Shown: in pieces, positions 17,640-26,866 of the stretch
Position numbering within the stretch: position 1 is the stretch's first letter
Layout of the letters: the number at the start of each line of letters is the position of its first letter
Assembly (NCBI GenBank): GCA_038206385.1
Contig: JBBRAW010000003.1
Location: 21,467-85,466 of the forward strand
Reading direction: 5' to 3'
DNA from: JANXSD01 sp038206385
GTDB lineage: Bacteria; Bacteroidota; Bacteroidia; AKYH767-A; OLB10
DNA: 64,000 nucleotides
Notes under the pieces: generated by a model
Databases searched by the model: none
The model's input: only the letters and a program-made list of their open reading frames with translations
What the model was told of the DNA's origin: nothing
Position numbers and translations under genes: made by a program

Positions 17640-17945
17640 AACGGGAATGGTTTTAGGTTGATGTCAGTTGAGGGGTAACCCCGTAAGGTTACCCTGGCCC
17701 TGACCTCCTATTCCGCTCTTAAAAATAAAATTGCCCCGTAAGGCAAATCCTATTGCCCTGTAAGGCATATCACATGGTTTTGGTGTTTTTAGGTTGATTG
17801 TCAGTAAGGGGGTAGCCCCGTAAGGCTACCCCAGACTGACATCTTAATCTAAAATCCTGTGTAAAAAAAGGAAAAAAACTTTGGTTAGCTTTTCTGGTTG
17901 ATAGTCAGACTTTGGCAACCCCGTAAGGTTGTAAGCTCTGACGTT
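17640..17945. repeat. Cluster of hairpin repeats with CCGTAA loops
   Basis: Three long units share the order T-rich tract, GTTGAT, one base, GTCAG, inner hairpin, CTGAC. They lie at 17663-17704, 17800-17840 and 17904-17942 (GTCAG to CTGAC). The inner stems are GGGTAACC/GGTTACCC, GGGTAGCC/GGCTACCC and GCAACC/GGTTGT, all closing the same six-base loop CCGTAA. Between units 1 and 2 are two short hairpins: TTGCC-CCGTAA-GGCAA at 17731-17746 and TGCC-CTGTAA-GGCA at 17754-17767. Stem changes between units keep pairing, by a compensated pair or a G-U. No open reading frame explains the region. Confidence 0.85.
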
Positions 17946-17951
17946 TTTTCA

Positions 17952-18066
17952 ATGCAGAATTATGAATTCAGAATTATGGTAGCTACTACAACGTATCCCG
18001 ATAATAATCTAAAGGGGTAGTGATAATTCTGCATTCTGCATTCTACATTCTACATTCTGAATTCTT
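17952..18066. repeat. Inverted and tandem short repeat near 18000
   Basis: GCAGAATTAT (17954-17963) faces its reverse complement ATAATTCTGC (18023-18032). The right arm runs into a short tandem array of CATTCTG/CATTCTA units of about 8-9 bp up to 18066. The segment lies between the hairpin cluster and the 3' end of the FAH gene and has no coding potential. Confidence 0.6.
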
Positions 18067-18134
18067 AAATACTATCCTAGAAGCTTTTAATATTTCAACT
18101 CATTTTCAAATTTTCAAATTGATTAATTTTTAAA

Positions 18135-19157
18135 TTAGTCATGGTCTCCTTTCTTCAATTCCAATATTGAAAAATCTGAATCTACTTTACGGATAGAATT
18201 GCTTAAGCATCCTAATCCATCAACAGTCATTTCCACTACATCTCCCTCTTGTAACCATTGTACAGCATAATTGGGATCGTTCAATTTTCCAGTTCCATTT
18301 AATTCTAAAAAACATCCTGTTCCAACAGTTCCAGATCCAATTACATCGCCAGGGAAAATATCAACACCGTAAGCGCAGCGTTCGATAATCTCCGCAAAGG
18401 TCCAATCCATATCGCCCATGTTTCCAGAGCTAACCTCCTCTCCATTCACACGACACGACATTTTCAAATTATAATTATTACCAGTATGGTTTTCTTTCGG
18501 AGCAATTTTATATTTCTCTAATTCATCTGGAGTAACGAGCCATGGACCAATAACCGTCGAGAAATCTTTTCCCTTAGCAGGTCCTAGATTTAATAGCATC
18601 TCTTCCATCTGTAATTGTCGAGCACTCATATCATTCATTATCATAAAGCCTGCAATGTATTGATCGGCATCTTGTGCTTTAATATTGCGACCCTTTTTAC
18701 CAATCACAATGGAAACTTCCAGCTCAAAATCTAATTGTTTGAAATGATCTTTCATACACCATATTTCACCCGGACCTTGAATCGCATTGTGATTGGTGAA
18801 ATAGAAAATGGGATAATCATCATACTGTGGAATCATCTCTACTTTTCGATTACGTCGCGCCGCTGCAACATGCTGACGAAACGCATATCCATCACGACAA
18901 GAAGTTGGATGTGTTACTGGAGCAAGAATTTTTACATCCTGCCAGAGCAAACCGTTTAAATCAGTAGATGACTTTAATTTATCCTCCACTTTTCGAGCTT
19001 GTTCCATGGTCATTTCTTCTCCATCAAGCAATTCTTTCATGGTTGATGCTGCACTTAATCCAAAATCTTTTGCCGAACTTTGGAGATTAAAAATGCGTTC
19101 ATTCAAATATAAACCGAGGCATTCCTGCCCATCTTTTTGATAACTGACGAATTTCAT
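18135..19157 (-). CDS. Fumarylacetoacetate hydrolase family protein
   Basis: The 340-residue protein has the FAH catalytic fold. A metal-binding acidic set is visible in QLDFELEVSIVIG and IMNDMSARQ, and an HPTSCRDGYAFRQHV helix and a GSGTVGTGC loop line the pocket. FAH cleaves fumarylacetoacetate to fumarate and acetoacetate in the last step of tyrosine catabolism. That role is supported by the divergent homogentisate dioxygenase gene next to it. The start was set to ATG 19157 (MKFVSYQ) rather than the longer frame from 19178, because a -7 box lies at 19183-19176. Confidence 0.85.
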   Translation of the reverse strand: MKFVSYQKDGQECLGLYLNERIFNLQSSAKDFGLSAASTMKELLDGEEMTMEQARKVEDKLKSSTDLNGLLWQDVKILAPVTHPTSCRDGYAFRQHVAAARRNRKVEMIPQYDDYPIFYFTNHNAIQGPGEIWCMKDHFKQLDFELEVSIVIGKKGRNIKAQDADQYIAGFMIMNDMSARQLQMEEMLLNLGPAKGKDFSTVIGPWLVTPDELEKYKIAPKENHTGNNYNLKMSCRVNGEEVSSGNMGDMDWTFAEIIERCAYGVDIFPGDVIGSGTVGTGCFLELNGTGKLNDPNYAVQWLQEGDVVEMTVDGLGCLSNSIRKVDSDFSILELKKGDHD

Positions 19158-19167
19158 ATGTAATTGA

Positions 19168-19200
19168 TTTGGCTGCAAAGGTAACCATTGGTTAAATTTG
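19168..19200 (+). promoter_or_regulatory. Promoter of the homogentisate dioxygenase gene
   Basis: TTTG at 19168-19171 and TAAATTTG at 19193-19200 fit the Bacteroidota -33/-7 pair, with a slightly long spacer of 21 nt. It overlaps the opposing FAH promoter, so the two genes may be co-regulated from a shared operator. Confidence 0.45.
19176..19183 (-). promoter_or_regulatory. -7 promoter box of the FAH gene
   Basis: The minus strand reads TACCTTTG, a full TAnnTTTG match, 18 nt before the FAH start codon. It lies back to back with the dioxygenase promoter in the same divergent gap. No good -33 element was found. Confidence 0.5.
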
Positions 19201-19259
19201 CGGTGGTTCGCTTTGAAAAGTTGCCGTTATTTGTTGATAAGAAAAGAAAAAATAGTTCC

Positions 19260-20420
19260 ATGCCCCAATATCACTCCCAAGGACAATTCCCTCATAAACG
19301 TCATACACAGTTTCGAAAGCCTGATGGAACTCTTTATGCAGAAGAGTTAGTATCTACTCATGGTTTTTCAAATGTGTATTCGCTAGTTTACCATTGTCAT
19401 CCTCCCACAATGGTTAAAACTGTTGGCGAACCTTTTTCACGAGAACCCAAAATCACATTTCAACGTTTTCTCCGTCATCAAAGCTTTGAAGGATTCAATG
19501 TCCAACCAGAAGATGATTACATCGATAGCAAAAAAGCAATTCTTGTTAACAATGATTTGCAAATTTCATTAGCTGCTCCACGCAAATCAATAAGTGATTA
19601 TTTTTTAAAAAATGCTGATGCTGATGAGATGATTTTCGTTCATAAAGGTAGCGGAGTTTTAAAATCTATTTACGGAAATATTGAATTTGGTTATGGCGAT
19701 TATTTAGTGATTCCTCGAGGTACCATCTTTCAATTGCACTTTAATGATGAAGACAATCGATTGCTGATTGTAGATTCATTTACAGCGTTAGAAGCACCTA
19801 AACGTTATCGTAATGCGTATGGTCAGCTGGAAGAACATTCGCCTTATTGTGAACGTGATATTCGCAAGCCACAAAATTTAGAGACCCACGACGAAGAAGG
19901 TGATTTCAGAGTGATGATTAAGAAGCAAGGAATTGTGTACCCTTATATTTATGCTACACATCCTTTTGATGCTATTGGATGGGATGGAAATCTATATCCG
20001 TATGCATTAAGCATTCACGATTTTGAACCCATCACTGGCAGAGTGCATCAACCACCTCCAGTACATCAAACATTTGAAGCGAATAATTTTGTAATATGTT
20101 CATTTGTTCCACGGTTATTCGATTATCACCCGCTTGCTATCCCAGCTCCCTACAATCACAGCAATGTTGATTCCGATGAGTTATTGTATTATGTTGATGG
20201 CGACTTTATGAGTAGAAAGCATGTTACCAAAGGAATGCTCACCTTGCATCCAGCAGGAATTCCTCATGGTCCACATCCAGGTACTGTTGAAAAAAGTATC
20301 GGTAAAAAAGAAACGCAAGAACTTGCCGTGATGATTGATACTTTCCGCCCACTTTGGTTAACAGAAGAAGCAATGAAAATAATGTCGGATAATTATTATA
20401 AATCATGGCTCGAGCTTTAA
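19260..20420 (+). CDS. hmgA: Homogentisate 1,2-dioxygenase
   Basis: The 386-residue cupin enzyme opens the aromatic ring of homogentisate to maleylacetoacetate with molecular oxygen and Fe(II). The iron-ligand region is seen in YNHSNVDSDELLYY (His, then Glu) and HPAGIPHGPHPG (second His). FVHKGSGVLKSIYGNIEFGYGDYLVIPRGT is the N-terminal cupin half; the quoted strand is typical of the family. ATG 19260 (MPQYHSQG) is preferred over the longer frame from 19188, which would start at or before the predicted transcription start. It diverges from the FAH gene and forms the tyrosine-degradation pair of this window. Maleylacetoacetate isomerase is not encoded here. Confidence 0.92.
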   Translation: MPQYHSQGQFPHKRHTQFRKPDGTLYAEELVSTHGFSNVYSLVYHCHPPTMVKTVGEPFSREPKITFQRFLRHQSFEGFNVQPEDDYIDSKKAILVNNDLQISLAAPRKSISDYFLKNADADEMIFVHKGSGVLKSIYGNIEFGYGDYLVIPRGTIFQLHFNDEDNRLLIVDSFTALEAPKRYRNAYGQLEEHSPYCERDIRKPQNLETHDEEGDFRVMIKKQGIVYPYIYATHPFDAIGWDGNLYPYALSIHDFEPITGRVHQPPPVHQTFEANNFVICSFVPRLFDYHPLAIPAPYNHSNVDSDELLYYVDGDFMSRKHVTKGMLTLHPAGIPHGPHPGTVEKSIGKKETQELAVMIDTFRPLWLTEEAMKIMSDNYYKSWLEL

Positions 20421-20585
20421 CCCAGCGTTTATTAACAAACGAAAGAGTTATATATCTCCAACATTTTTTTATGCAACCTTATTCACAAAAACGGCGTCTA
20501 TCACTTATTTGAGTGATAAATTACTATTGTTGAAAATTTACATAAAAATATAACATAGTTCTACCGAGATAAAAAGATAATTTCC

Positions 20586-20593
20586 TATTTTTG
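20586..20593 (+). promoter_or_regulatory. -7 box upstream of the 1551-residue surface protein
   Basis: TATTTTTG matches TAnnTTTG and would give a leader of about 63 nt before ATG 20663. No convincing -33 element lies at the usual spacing, so the call is tentative. Confidence 0.35.
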
Positions 20594-20662
20594 AAGATCA
20601 TACTACTTACCTAACGATTACCTTATTTACAAATTTGCTATCGACAACACAAACCAATACCT

Positions 20663-23600
20663 ATGAAAAAATTATTACTAGCGCTATTCCTGTTTGTCAG
20701 TTATTCCACAGTGAATGCCCAATTTGCTGAGAATTTTGACGGAGTTACGGTCAATATGGTTAATAGCGGGCCAGGAACATGGACGATTGATAACACACTA
20801 TCAACCTCCGCTCCGAATAGCTACAGAGGACAGTACCCGGCGAACTCCTACACGAGTTTAGAAACTCCACCCAATGCAATTGATGCAACGGGAAAAGCTT
20901 TCGTTGTTTTGAGTTTCCAACAAATCTGTAAAATAGAATTTGTTGATTCAGCAAAAATCGAAATCTCTATAGATGGAGGAATCACTTGGGCCAAACTTTA
21001 TGACCATGGACCAGGTAATCAAAATTGTATTTATTTAGGAAATAGTCCATCATTCCAAGCGAATGAAACTTTTTCGGAAAGTTCTTATGGCTTAACTTGG
21101 GATCCAGGTAATGCATCTACACCAACAAATTCATGGTGGCGACCTGAAACATTTGACATTTCTCAAATAGCGGCAAATCAGCCAGACATAAGAATTAGAT
21201 TTAAGTCTTTAGATGCTCAAAATCCATCAGGCCTTCGTTATGGTTGGAATATCGATGACATAAATGTTCAATTAGCTACATGCGAATTAAATGCTCCAAC
21301 TTTCGGGGTAATCACACCAAATTTAAATGGAACTATTTATACCTTAAATCCTCAAGATATTCAAGCTCAAATATTTGATGCTTCAGGAGTTCCTCAAGGT
21401 AGTGCGCAATTATTCTGGACAATAAATGGTGGACCAGTACAAGAATTTCAGCCTGGTTTTGGAATGTTTGATGCTTCTGGTTCAGGTGTAGGTCCATATT
21501 TTGGAACAATCGATAACAACGGATTTCCATTTAATGATGGAGATACGATTTGTTGGTGGATACAAGCTACTGATGGTTCTGGCTGTAATAATGTTTCTTT
21601 TTATCCTTCAGGGTCAGGTCAAGCAAATTGTCAACAATTCATTGCTAGTTCAGGTGTTCATATTCCATATTGTGACAACTTTGACGGTCCATTTCCTGTA
21701 TGGAATGCAGACCCAGCAAGTGTTGGGGATTTATGGACTCTAGGAACACCATCAAATGGATCTCTTAATGCAGCTCACTCAGGTAGTAATGTTTGGGGAA
21801 TTGGTTTAACAACATCTTATAATTCAAGTGATGAAAGTTATCTTTTATCTCCCGTTTTTGATTTCTCAGCAATAAATGTAGCAAACTTAACTTTTTGGTT
21901 AAATTATAATACCGAAGGAAATACGTTCTCACAAACCGATGGAGCACGTATTGATTACGCTTTAGATGCTGGTACTCCAGTTTGGCAGCCACTCGGATTT
22001 GTTGCTGATCCAAACGCAAAAAATTGGTATAACACTGCAAATCTTACTTCCTCAGGACAATCTGCTTGGAATGGAAACAGTAATGGTTGGCAAAAATCAT
22101 CTTACAAATTAGGATCGGTTGCAGGCTTACCTAATGATCCAACAGGAGTTCAATTCCGTTTCGCGTTTAACTCAGATGCTTTTGGAACTGTTGAAGGTTT
22201 CCTTCTAGATGACATTTGCATTCTTGTTCCTCCAGCTAATGATATTGGTGTTACTACTTATCTTCAACCAATTCCTAATGCAGGACAAGCAGCAGGTTCT
22301 TCAAGTCCACTTTCAGTAGTTATAGAAAATTTTGGAACAGACCCTCAAACTACTTTCAATATAGGTTATAGAATTGGAGTAAATTTACCTGGATCGGTTC
22401 CTTATACTGGAGCTGTTTTAGCAGTAAATTCAACAACTAACGTTACACTTCCAAATTTTGTTGTTCCTTCAGGTGCATTTACAATTTGTACTTGGACAGA
22501 TTTAACTGGTGATGGCGATCATTCAAATGATACTTTATGCAGTACGTATGTTGGTGTTCCAACAATTACTCCTACATTTTGTGATGACTTTGAAAATGCT
22601 AACATTAACGGATGGACTCCAGTAAACAATGGAGCAGTTGGCTCTGATTGGCTTCTTGGAACTCCTGCACACGCAACTCTTAACTCTGCAAATTCAGGAG
22701 TAAATGCATGGGATATTAATTTATCATCCACTTACAGCCCCAATGCAGATGCAGAATTATATTCACCTTATTTTGACTTTAGTACCATCGCAAATGGTAA
22801 ACTTTCTTTCTCTTACAACTTCAATACAGAAGCGAATTGGGATGGAACTCGTTTAGATTATTCAACGGATGGTGGAGCTACTTGGAACCTACTTGGTACA
22901 GGTGGTTCAACTGGAGTACCTAACTTAGCAGGTACTGACCCATGTGGAACAAACTGGTATTCCAAAGCATCTATCTTTTCAAGTACTCAAAATGCTTGGG
23001 CAGGAAATACTGGTGGAATATGGAGAAACGCTTCCTATAAATTATGTTGTACTAACGGGATTTTATTAAGTCCTACATTAGTTCAATTTCGTTTCGTCTT
23101 TACTTCTGATGCTTCTGTTCAAATTGAAGGATTCTCTATTGATGATTTTTGTATCACTTCTTCAACTGGTGATGATGCAGGTGTTTCTGCAATTCTTTCT
23201 CCAGTAGTTGGAGGGTTTCCTGTAGGAGTTCAAGCACATGTAGTAGTTAAAATCGAGAATTATGGTTCAACAATTTTAACATCAATTCCTGTTTCTTATA
23301 AAGTAGCAAATGTTGTACACTCATTTACTTATACCGGATCTATTCTACCTTGTGGATCGGTTACGTTTGCTTTCCCTGATAGTATTGGAATTATTCAAGG
23401 TCCAAATGATATTTGCGCCTACACTGATTTGATAGTCGATGTGAATAGATCTAATGATACAACTTGTATTTCTGTTATTGGCCAACCAGTAATTACTTCG
23501 ATTTATAATAATAGTTATAATGATAATTTAGAGTCGGGAAATATTGGTTACGCTCCTTCAATTGATCCTCTTGGTGATTTAGGTACAATTTGGGAATTTG

Positions 23601-25318
23601 GAACACCAGCATTCGCGCTTACTACTGGAGCTCATTCACCTGTAAATGCTTGGGATGTTAACTTAACTACTGCAACTACTAATAATGCATTTACATATTT
23701 AACAACGCCATATTTCAAGCTAAAAGGAAATGCTAATTCACAACATGCTACACTTCGTTTCTGGCAGAATCGTGATATGGCTCCATTTACTGATCAATTT
23801 TATGTAGAATACAAAAAAGGAGCTACCGGTGGCACATGGACTAAATTAGGTTCCAATGGAGATATTAATGGAACAAATTGGTACAATGTATCTGATAATT
23901 GGAATGATGTTCAAGGATGGATAAGAAGTTCTTACAAAGACATTGATAAATTATTCACTGCTCCCCTTCCTGTTGGTGATTCAATTATTCAGTTCCGTTT
24001 TGTATATACAACTGGCGGATTCTCTTCTGGATCAAATGGTGTATCTGTTGATGATATTGAATTGTATATTCCAATTCCTTTATCGCTTACTCCACTTAGT
24101 GTAGATTTAAGTATTCCAAACTCTTTAATATTACCTGGACAACCTATCACCTTTGCATCTCCTATTCATAATGATGGTTACAATCCAGTGTTTATTCACA
24201 ATGCAACTTTGGTGATTGATAATGTTATCGTTGCAACCGACTTTGTTAATTACCTAGGAACTCCCCTGGAACCAGATAGTACTATTATTCATAATTTCAC
24301 ATCTACTACATGGATTGCAAGTCCTGGATTCCATAAGGCATGTGTGTATACTTCTGGTCCTAATGGTACTATTGATTATGCATTGTATAATGATACTATC
24401 TGTTCTACAATTCTTGTTTTTGATTCAGTAACTACAACCTCATTACCTTATTGTAATGATTTCGAATCAGGGACACAGTGGGTTACTTTAGATGCCATCT
24501 CTTACTCAAAGGCAACAGATTTTGAATTAGGAACACCTAATCAAACACATTTAAATAGTGCACATTCAGGTTCTAAATGTTGGACGCTTTATATAGACAG
24601 TAATTATGTAAATCGTGATTCATCAGGATTATTCTCTTCTATGATGCGTGTTCAAACTGGTCATTGTTATAAATTAGGATTCTGGCAACAATTCCGTACT
24701 GAATTCGGTTCTGACGGTGGTACTGTAGAATATTCAGATGACTTAGGTGTATCATGGAAACGAATTGATTATACTGGAACACCAGGAGTTATTTCTTCAG
24801 GTGGACCAGGAACAAATTACTCGTATGTAATTTCACTTGATCCAAGCGATCCATCGAAAAAAGGATTTACAGGATTTGCAAACAACTGGTTTAAAGTTGA
24901 ACAAACTATTCGCCCTAATCTAGATGGTTTAATTATCATCCGTTGGAGATTTGCATCTGATTATTCTGCTCGTGATGAAGGTTGGTCAATTGATGATGTT
25001 TGTTTCACCGATTTAGGTATTTGTACTCCACTTGGTGTTAATGAATTTGCAATTGATGATTTTGGTTTAAGTCAGAATTATCCTAACCCAGCAAATGGAA
25101 ATACAACAATAGAATACATGATTCCACATACAGGATCTGTTTCTATTCAAGTAACAGATATGATCGGTCAAGTAGTTGATGTAATTGTTTCTGGAAATGA
25201 ATCAGAAGGTAAGCACAGTGTCGATTACAATACTTCGAAACTTGCTCCTGGAATCTATACTTACACTATGAAGTTTGGTGACCAACAGGTTACAAAGCGA
25301 ATGGTGATTACTGAATAA
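20663..25318 (+). CDS. Large T9SS-secreted adhesin-like protein with repeated jelly-roll domains
   Basis: The 1551 residues start with a signal peptide ending VNAQ and end with a T9SS type A sorting domain (LSQNYPNPANGNTTIEYMIP to QVTKRMVITE). In between, five jelly-roll modules of the MAM/cleaved-adhesin type each end with a similar strand: GWNIDDINVQL, GFLLDDICIL, GFSIDDFCIT, GVSVDDIELYI and GWSIDDVCFT. They are separated by CARDB-like linker domains (for example DIGVTTYLQPIP and DAGVSAILSPVV). Such proteins are carried across the outer membrane by T9SS and act at the surface in adhesion or carbohydrate binding. The ligand is unknown. A strong terminator follows directly. Confidence 0.88.
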   Translation: MKKLLLALFLFVSYSTVNAQFAENFDGVTVNMVNSGPGTWTIDNTLSTSAPNSYRGQYPANSYTSLETPPNAIDATGKAFVVLSFQQICKIEFVDSAKIEISIDGGITWAKLYDHGPGNQNCIYLGNSPSFQANETFSESSYGLTWDPGNASTPTNSWWRPETFDISQIAANQPDIRIRFKSLDAQNPSGLRYGWNIDDINVQLATCELNAPTFGVITPNLNGTIYTLNPQDIQAQIFDASGVPQGSAQLFWTINGGPVQEFQPGFGMFDASGSGVGPYFGTIDNNGFPFNDGDTICWWIQATDGSGCNNVSFYPSGSGQANCQQFIASSGVHIPYCDNFDGPFPVWNADPASVGDLWTLGTPSNGSLNAAHSGSNVWGIGLTTSYNSSDESYLLSPVFDFSAINVANLTFWLNYNTEGNTFSQTDGARIDYALDAGTPVWQPLGFVADPNAKNWYNTANLTSSGQSAWNGNSNGWQKSSYKLGSVAGLPNDPTGVQFRFAFNSDAFGTVEGFLLDDICILVPPANDIGVTTYLQPIPNAGQAAGSSSPLSVVIENFGTDPQTTFNIGYRIGVNLPGSVPYTGAVLAVNSTTNVTLPNFVVPSGAFTICTWTDLTGDGDHSNDTLCSTYVGVPTITPTFCDDFENANINGWTPVNNGAVGSDWLLGTPAHATLNSANSGVNAWDINLSSTYSPNADAELYSPYFDFSTIANGKLSFSYNFNTEANWDGTRLDYSTDGGATWNLLGTGGSTGVPNLAGTDPCGTNWYSKASIFSSTQNAWAGNTGGIWRNASYKLCCTNGILLSPTLVQFRFVFTSDASVQIEGFSIDDFCITSSTGDDAGVSAILSPVVGGFPVGVQAHVVVKIENYGSTILTSIPVSYKVANVVHSFTYTGSILPCGSVTFAFPDSIGIIQGPNDICAYTDLIVDVNRSNDTTCISVIGQPVITSIYNNSYNDNLESGNIGYAPSIDPLGDLGTIWEFGTPAFALTTGAHSPVNAWDVNLTTATTNNAFTYLTTPYFKLKGNANSQHATLRFWQNRDMAPFTDQFYVEYKKGATGGTWTKLGSNGDINGTNWYNVSDNWNDVQGWIRSSYKDIDKLFTAPLPVGDSIIQFRFVYTTGGFSSGSNGVSVDDIELYIPIPLSLTPLSVDLSIPNSLILPGQPITFASPIHNDGYNPVFIHNATLVIDNVIVATDFVNYLGTPLEPDSTIIHNFTSTTWIASPGFHKACVYTSGPNGTIDYALYNDTICSTILVFDSVTTTSLPYCNDFESGTQWVTLDAISYSKATDFELGTPNQTHLNSAHSGSKCWTLYIDSNYVNRDSSGLFSSMMRVQTGHCYKLGFWQQFRTEFGSDGGTVEYSDDLGVSWKRIDYTGTPGVISSGGPGTNYSYVISLDPSDPSKKGFTGFANNWFKVEQTIRPNLDGLIIIRWRFASDYSARDEGWSIDDVCFTDLGICTPLGVNEFAIDDFGLSQNYPNPANGNTTIEYMIPHTGSVSIQVTDMIGQVVDVIVSGNESEGKHSVDYNTSKLAPGIYTYTMKFGDQQVTKRMVITE

Positions 25319-25334
25319 GATTTTAAATACTTCA

Positions 25335-25365
25335 TAAAAAAACCCCGCTTTCGCGGGGTTTTTTT
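25335..25365 (+). terminator. Intrinsic terminator after the 1551-residue gene
   Basis: AACCCCGC / GCGGGGTT form a perfect 8-bp stem around TTTC, flanked by A7 and T7 tracts. It lies about 20 nt after the stop codon. Confidence 0.9.
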
Positions 25366-25463
25366 ATGACCGAAAATTTTCAAGATCTGTTTAGGGAAAA
25401 ACTATAATTGAAAAAAAATGTTTTAGAAAATTATGAATCCAGTTGTGATCCGATGAAAAGAAT

Positions 25464-25568
25464 TACCCGAATGGGACACTATGTGGCGAATTACTTAGAA
25501 CAAGGGAAATAGGTGAGCATAACCAAGTGTGGCTGTAGTCAAGCGTAAGAGGGAACTATCAATTAGAA
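25464..25568. repeat. Dispersed repeat, copy 1
   Basis: This copy carries GGGACACTATGTGGCGAATT followed by a tail with GAGCATAACCAAGTG...GTCAAGCGTAAG...GAACTATCAATT. The same two blocks in the same order recur at 28177-28280, and the first block also at 27981 and 28150. It ends at the 3' end of the SDR gene. Confidence 0.7.
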
Positions 25569-26327
25569 CTACAAAAATACACCACCAGTAGCTTCTAATC
25601 GTTGACCATTAATCCACCGAGCATCATCGGAACATAAGAATGCAACAATTCCACCAATATCATCCGCATCACCAGTCCTGCCTAATGCTGTATTTGCAGC
25701 GATCATACTTTTTACTTGTGGGTTGTTACGTATTATAGCTCCATTAAAGTCAGTTTTTATGGCTCCTGGAGCAAGAATATTAACTGCAATTCCTCGAGGC
25801 CCTAATTCTTTAGCTAGGTATCTTGTAAAGACTTCCATTGCTCCTTTCATGGAAGCATATATTGAATATCCAGGATTACAAAATCGAGTAGTGCCACTGG
25901 AAATATTTATAATTCTTCCATTGTTATGCATTACTGACAATAACTTTTGGGTTAAGAAATAAACTCCCTTAAAATGTACGTTGAGTAACTTATCAAAATC
26001 TTCTTCAGTAGCATTCATAAACGGAATAGTTGCACCAGTTCCCGCATTATTAATAAGAAAATCAAATCCATCAGCATCCCAAGTACTCTTCAAAGTTGCG
26101 GAGAGTTCTTTAATGAAACTATCGAATGATTTCAAATCGGAAACATCCAAACGAAGTGCTATTGCTTTCTGCCCAATAGTAGTTATTTCTGCTACCACCT
26201 TTTCAGCTTCTTCCTTTTGCGAATGATAGGTAATGATAACATCAATGCCATTTTGAGCCAATTTCAATGCAGCATTCTTTCCTAATCCCCTACTTCCGCC
26301 TGTAATAAGTGCAATCTTGCTTCTCAT
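25569..26327 (-). CDS. Short-chain dehydrogenase/reductase (SDR family)
   Basis: The 252-residue protein is a classical SDR. It has the nucleotide motif TGGSRGLGKNAA near residue 9, NNAGTG near residue 92, and the active-site serine and YxxxK in NISSGTTRF and YSIYASMKG. The family reduces or oxidises a carbonyl or hydroxyl group with NAD(P)H in the cytoplasm. The closest look is to 3-oxoacyl-ACP-reductase-like or glucose-dehydrogenase-like SDRs; the substrate is unknown. It stands alone between repeat-bearing gaps. No clear TAnnTTTG box was seen upstream. Confidence 0.88.
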   Translation of the reverse strand: MRSKIALITGGSRGLGKNAALKLAQNGIDVIITYHSQKEEAEKVVAEITTIGQKAIALRLDVSDLKSFDSFIKELSATLKSTWDADGFDFLINNAGTGATIPFMNATEEDFDKLLNVHFKGVYFLTQKLLSVMHNNGRIINISSGTTRFCNPGYSIYASMKGAMEVFTRYLAKELGPRGIAVNILAPGAIKTDFNGAIIRNNPQVKSMIAANTALGRTGDADDIGGIVAFLCSDDARWINGQRLEATGGVFL

Positions 26328-26662
26328 AATCTTAATTTTATAAATAGTTGAATTTCATTTTTGAATTTCTTTAGACGATCAATCGCATTAAATATTTTGT
26401 GGGAATAATAAACACTACTTAAACTTTAAAATAGCTATTCGAAAAATTATTTCAAAAAAATCAAACCCCTTCAATTATAAGTTGAACTAAATTTCCATCA
26501 ATAAGTACCAACATAAAAGCGTTATTGAAATGCATTCTCATCCATAGCAAATCAAAAAAAAATGACTCCATGAACTAGAGAATTTTCAATAACGCTATAT
26601 TAAACAAATCTCAATTTAAGAAACTAATCACATTTCCAATTAAGATTTTATTGATAAGAGAA
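26328..26662. other. AT-rich gap with a 13-bp inverted repeat
   Basis: There is no coding frame of note. AGCGTTATTGAAA (26518-26530) and its exact reverse complement TTTCAATAACGCT (26584-26596) are 53 nt apart and could form a long hairpin or mark the ends of a decayed element. Otherwise the stretch is plain AT-rich sequence. Confidence 0.5.
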
Positions 26663-26767
26663 TTATCCTTTCTTATCCTTTTTTTCTTTCTTCTCCAAAC
26701 GCTTTTCTTTTATCGTTTTTACTGGAGCTTTTTTTACATCCTTTTTTGCATCTTTTCCTTTTGACAT
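26663..26767 (-). CDS. Very small lysine-rich protein
   Basis: A 34-codon frame reads MSKGKDAKKDVKKAPVKT and continues with a highly charged Lys/Glu helix ending KKDKKG. Its composition is far from random for this AT-rich DNA, and short Lys-rich proteins starting M-x-KG are common in Bacteroidota. There is no membrane segment. It may bind nucleic acid or be a ribosome-associated basic peptide, but no function is known. The ATG is preceded by AT-rich sequence without a Shine-Dalgarno motif. Confidence 0.55.
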   Translation of the reverse strand: MSKGKDAKKDVKKAPVKTIKEKRLEKKEKKDKKG

Positions 26768-26866
26768 GTTTGTTTTTATTTTAGGTGTATGAATTACTTG
26801 TTAAATGAGTCAATTAAAATTTCGGAATAAAATTAAATATAATTTTAGAACTGAACAATTTCAAAA

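Noticed and set aside
17307..17640. FMN riboswitch upstream of ribBA
   Set aside because: None of the conserved RFN element blocks could be found, and a -7 box lies only 15 nt before the start codon.
17640..17945. CRISPR array
   Set aside because: The repeats are hairpins of differing length and sequence with irregular spacing; there are no uniform spacers and no cas genes nearby.
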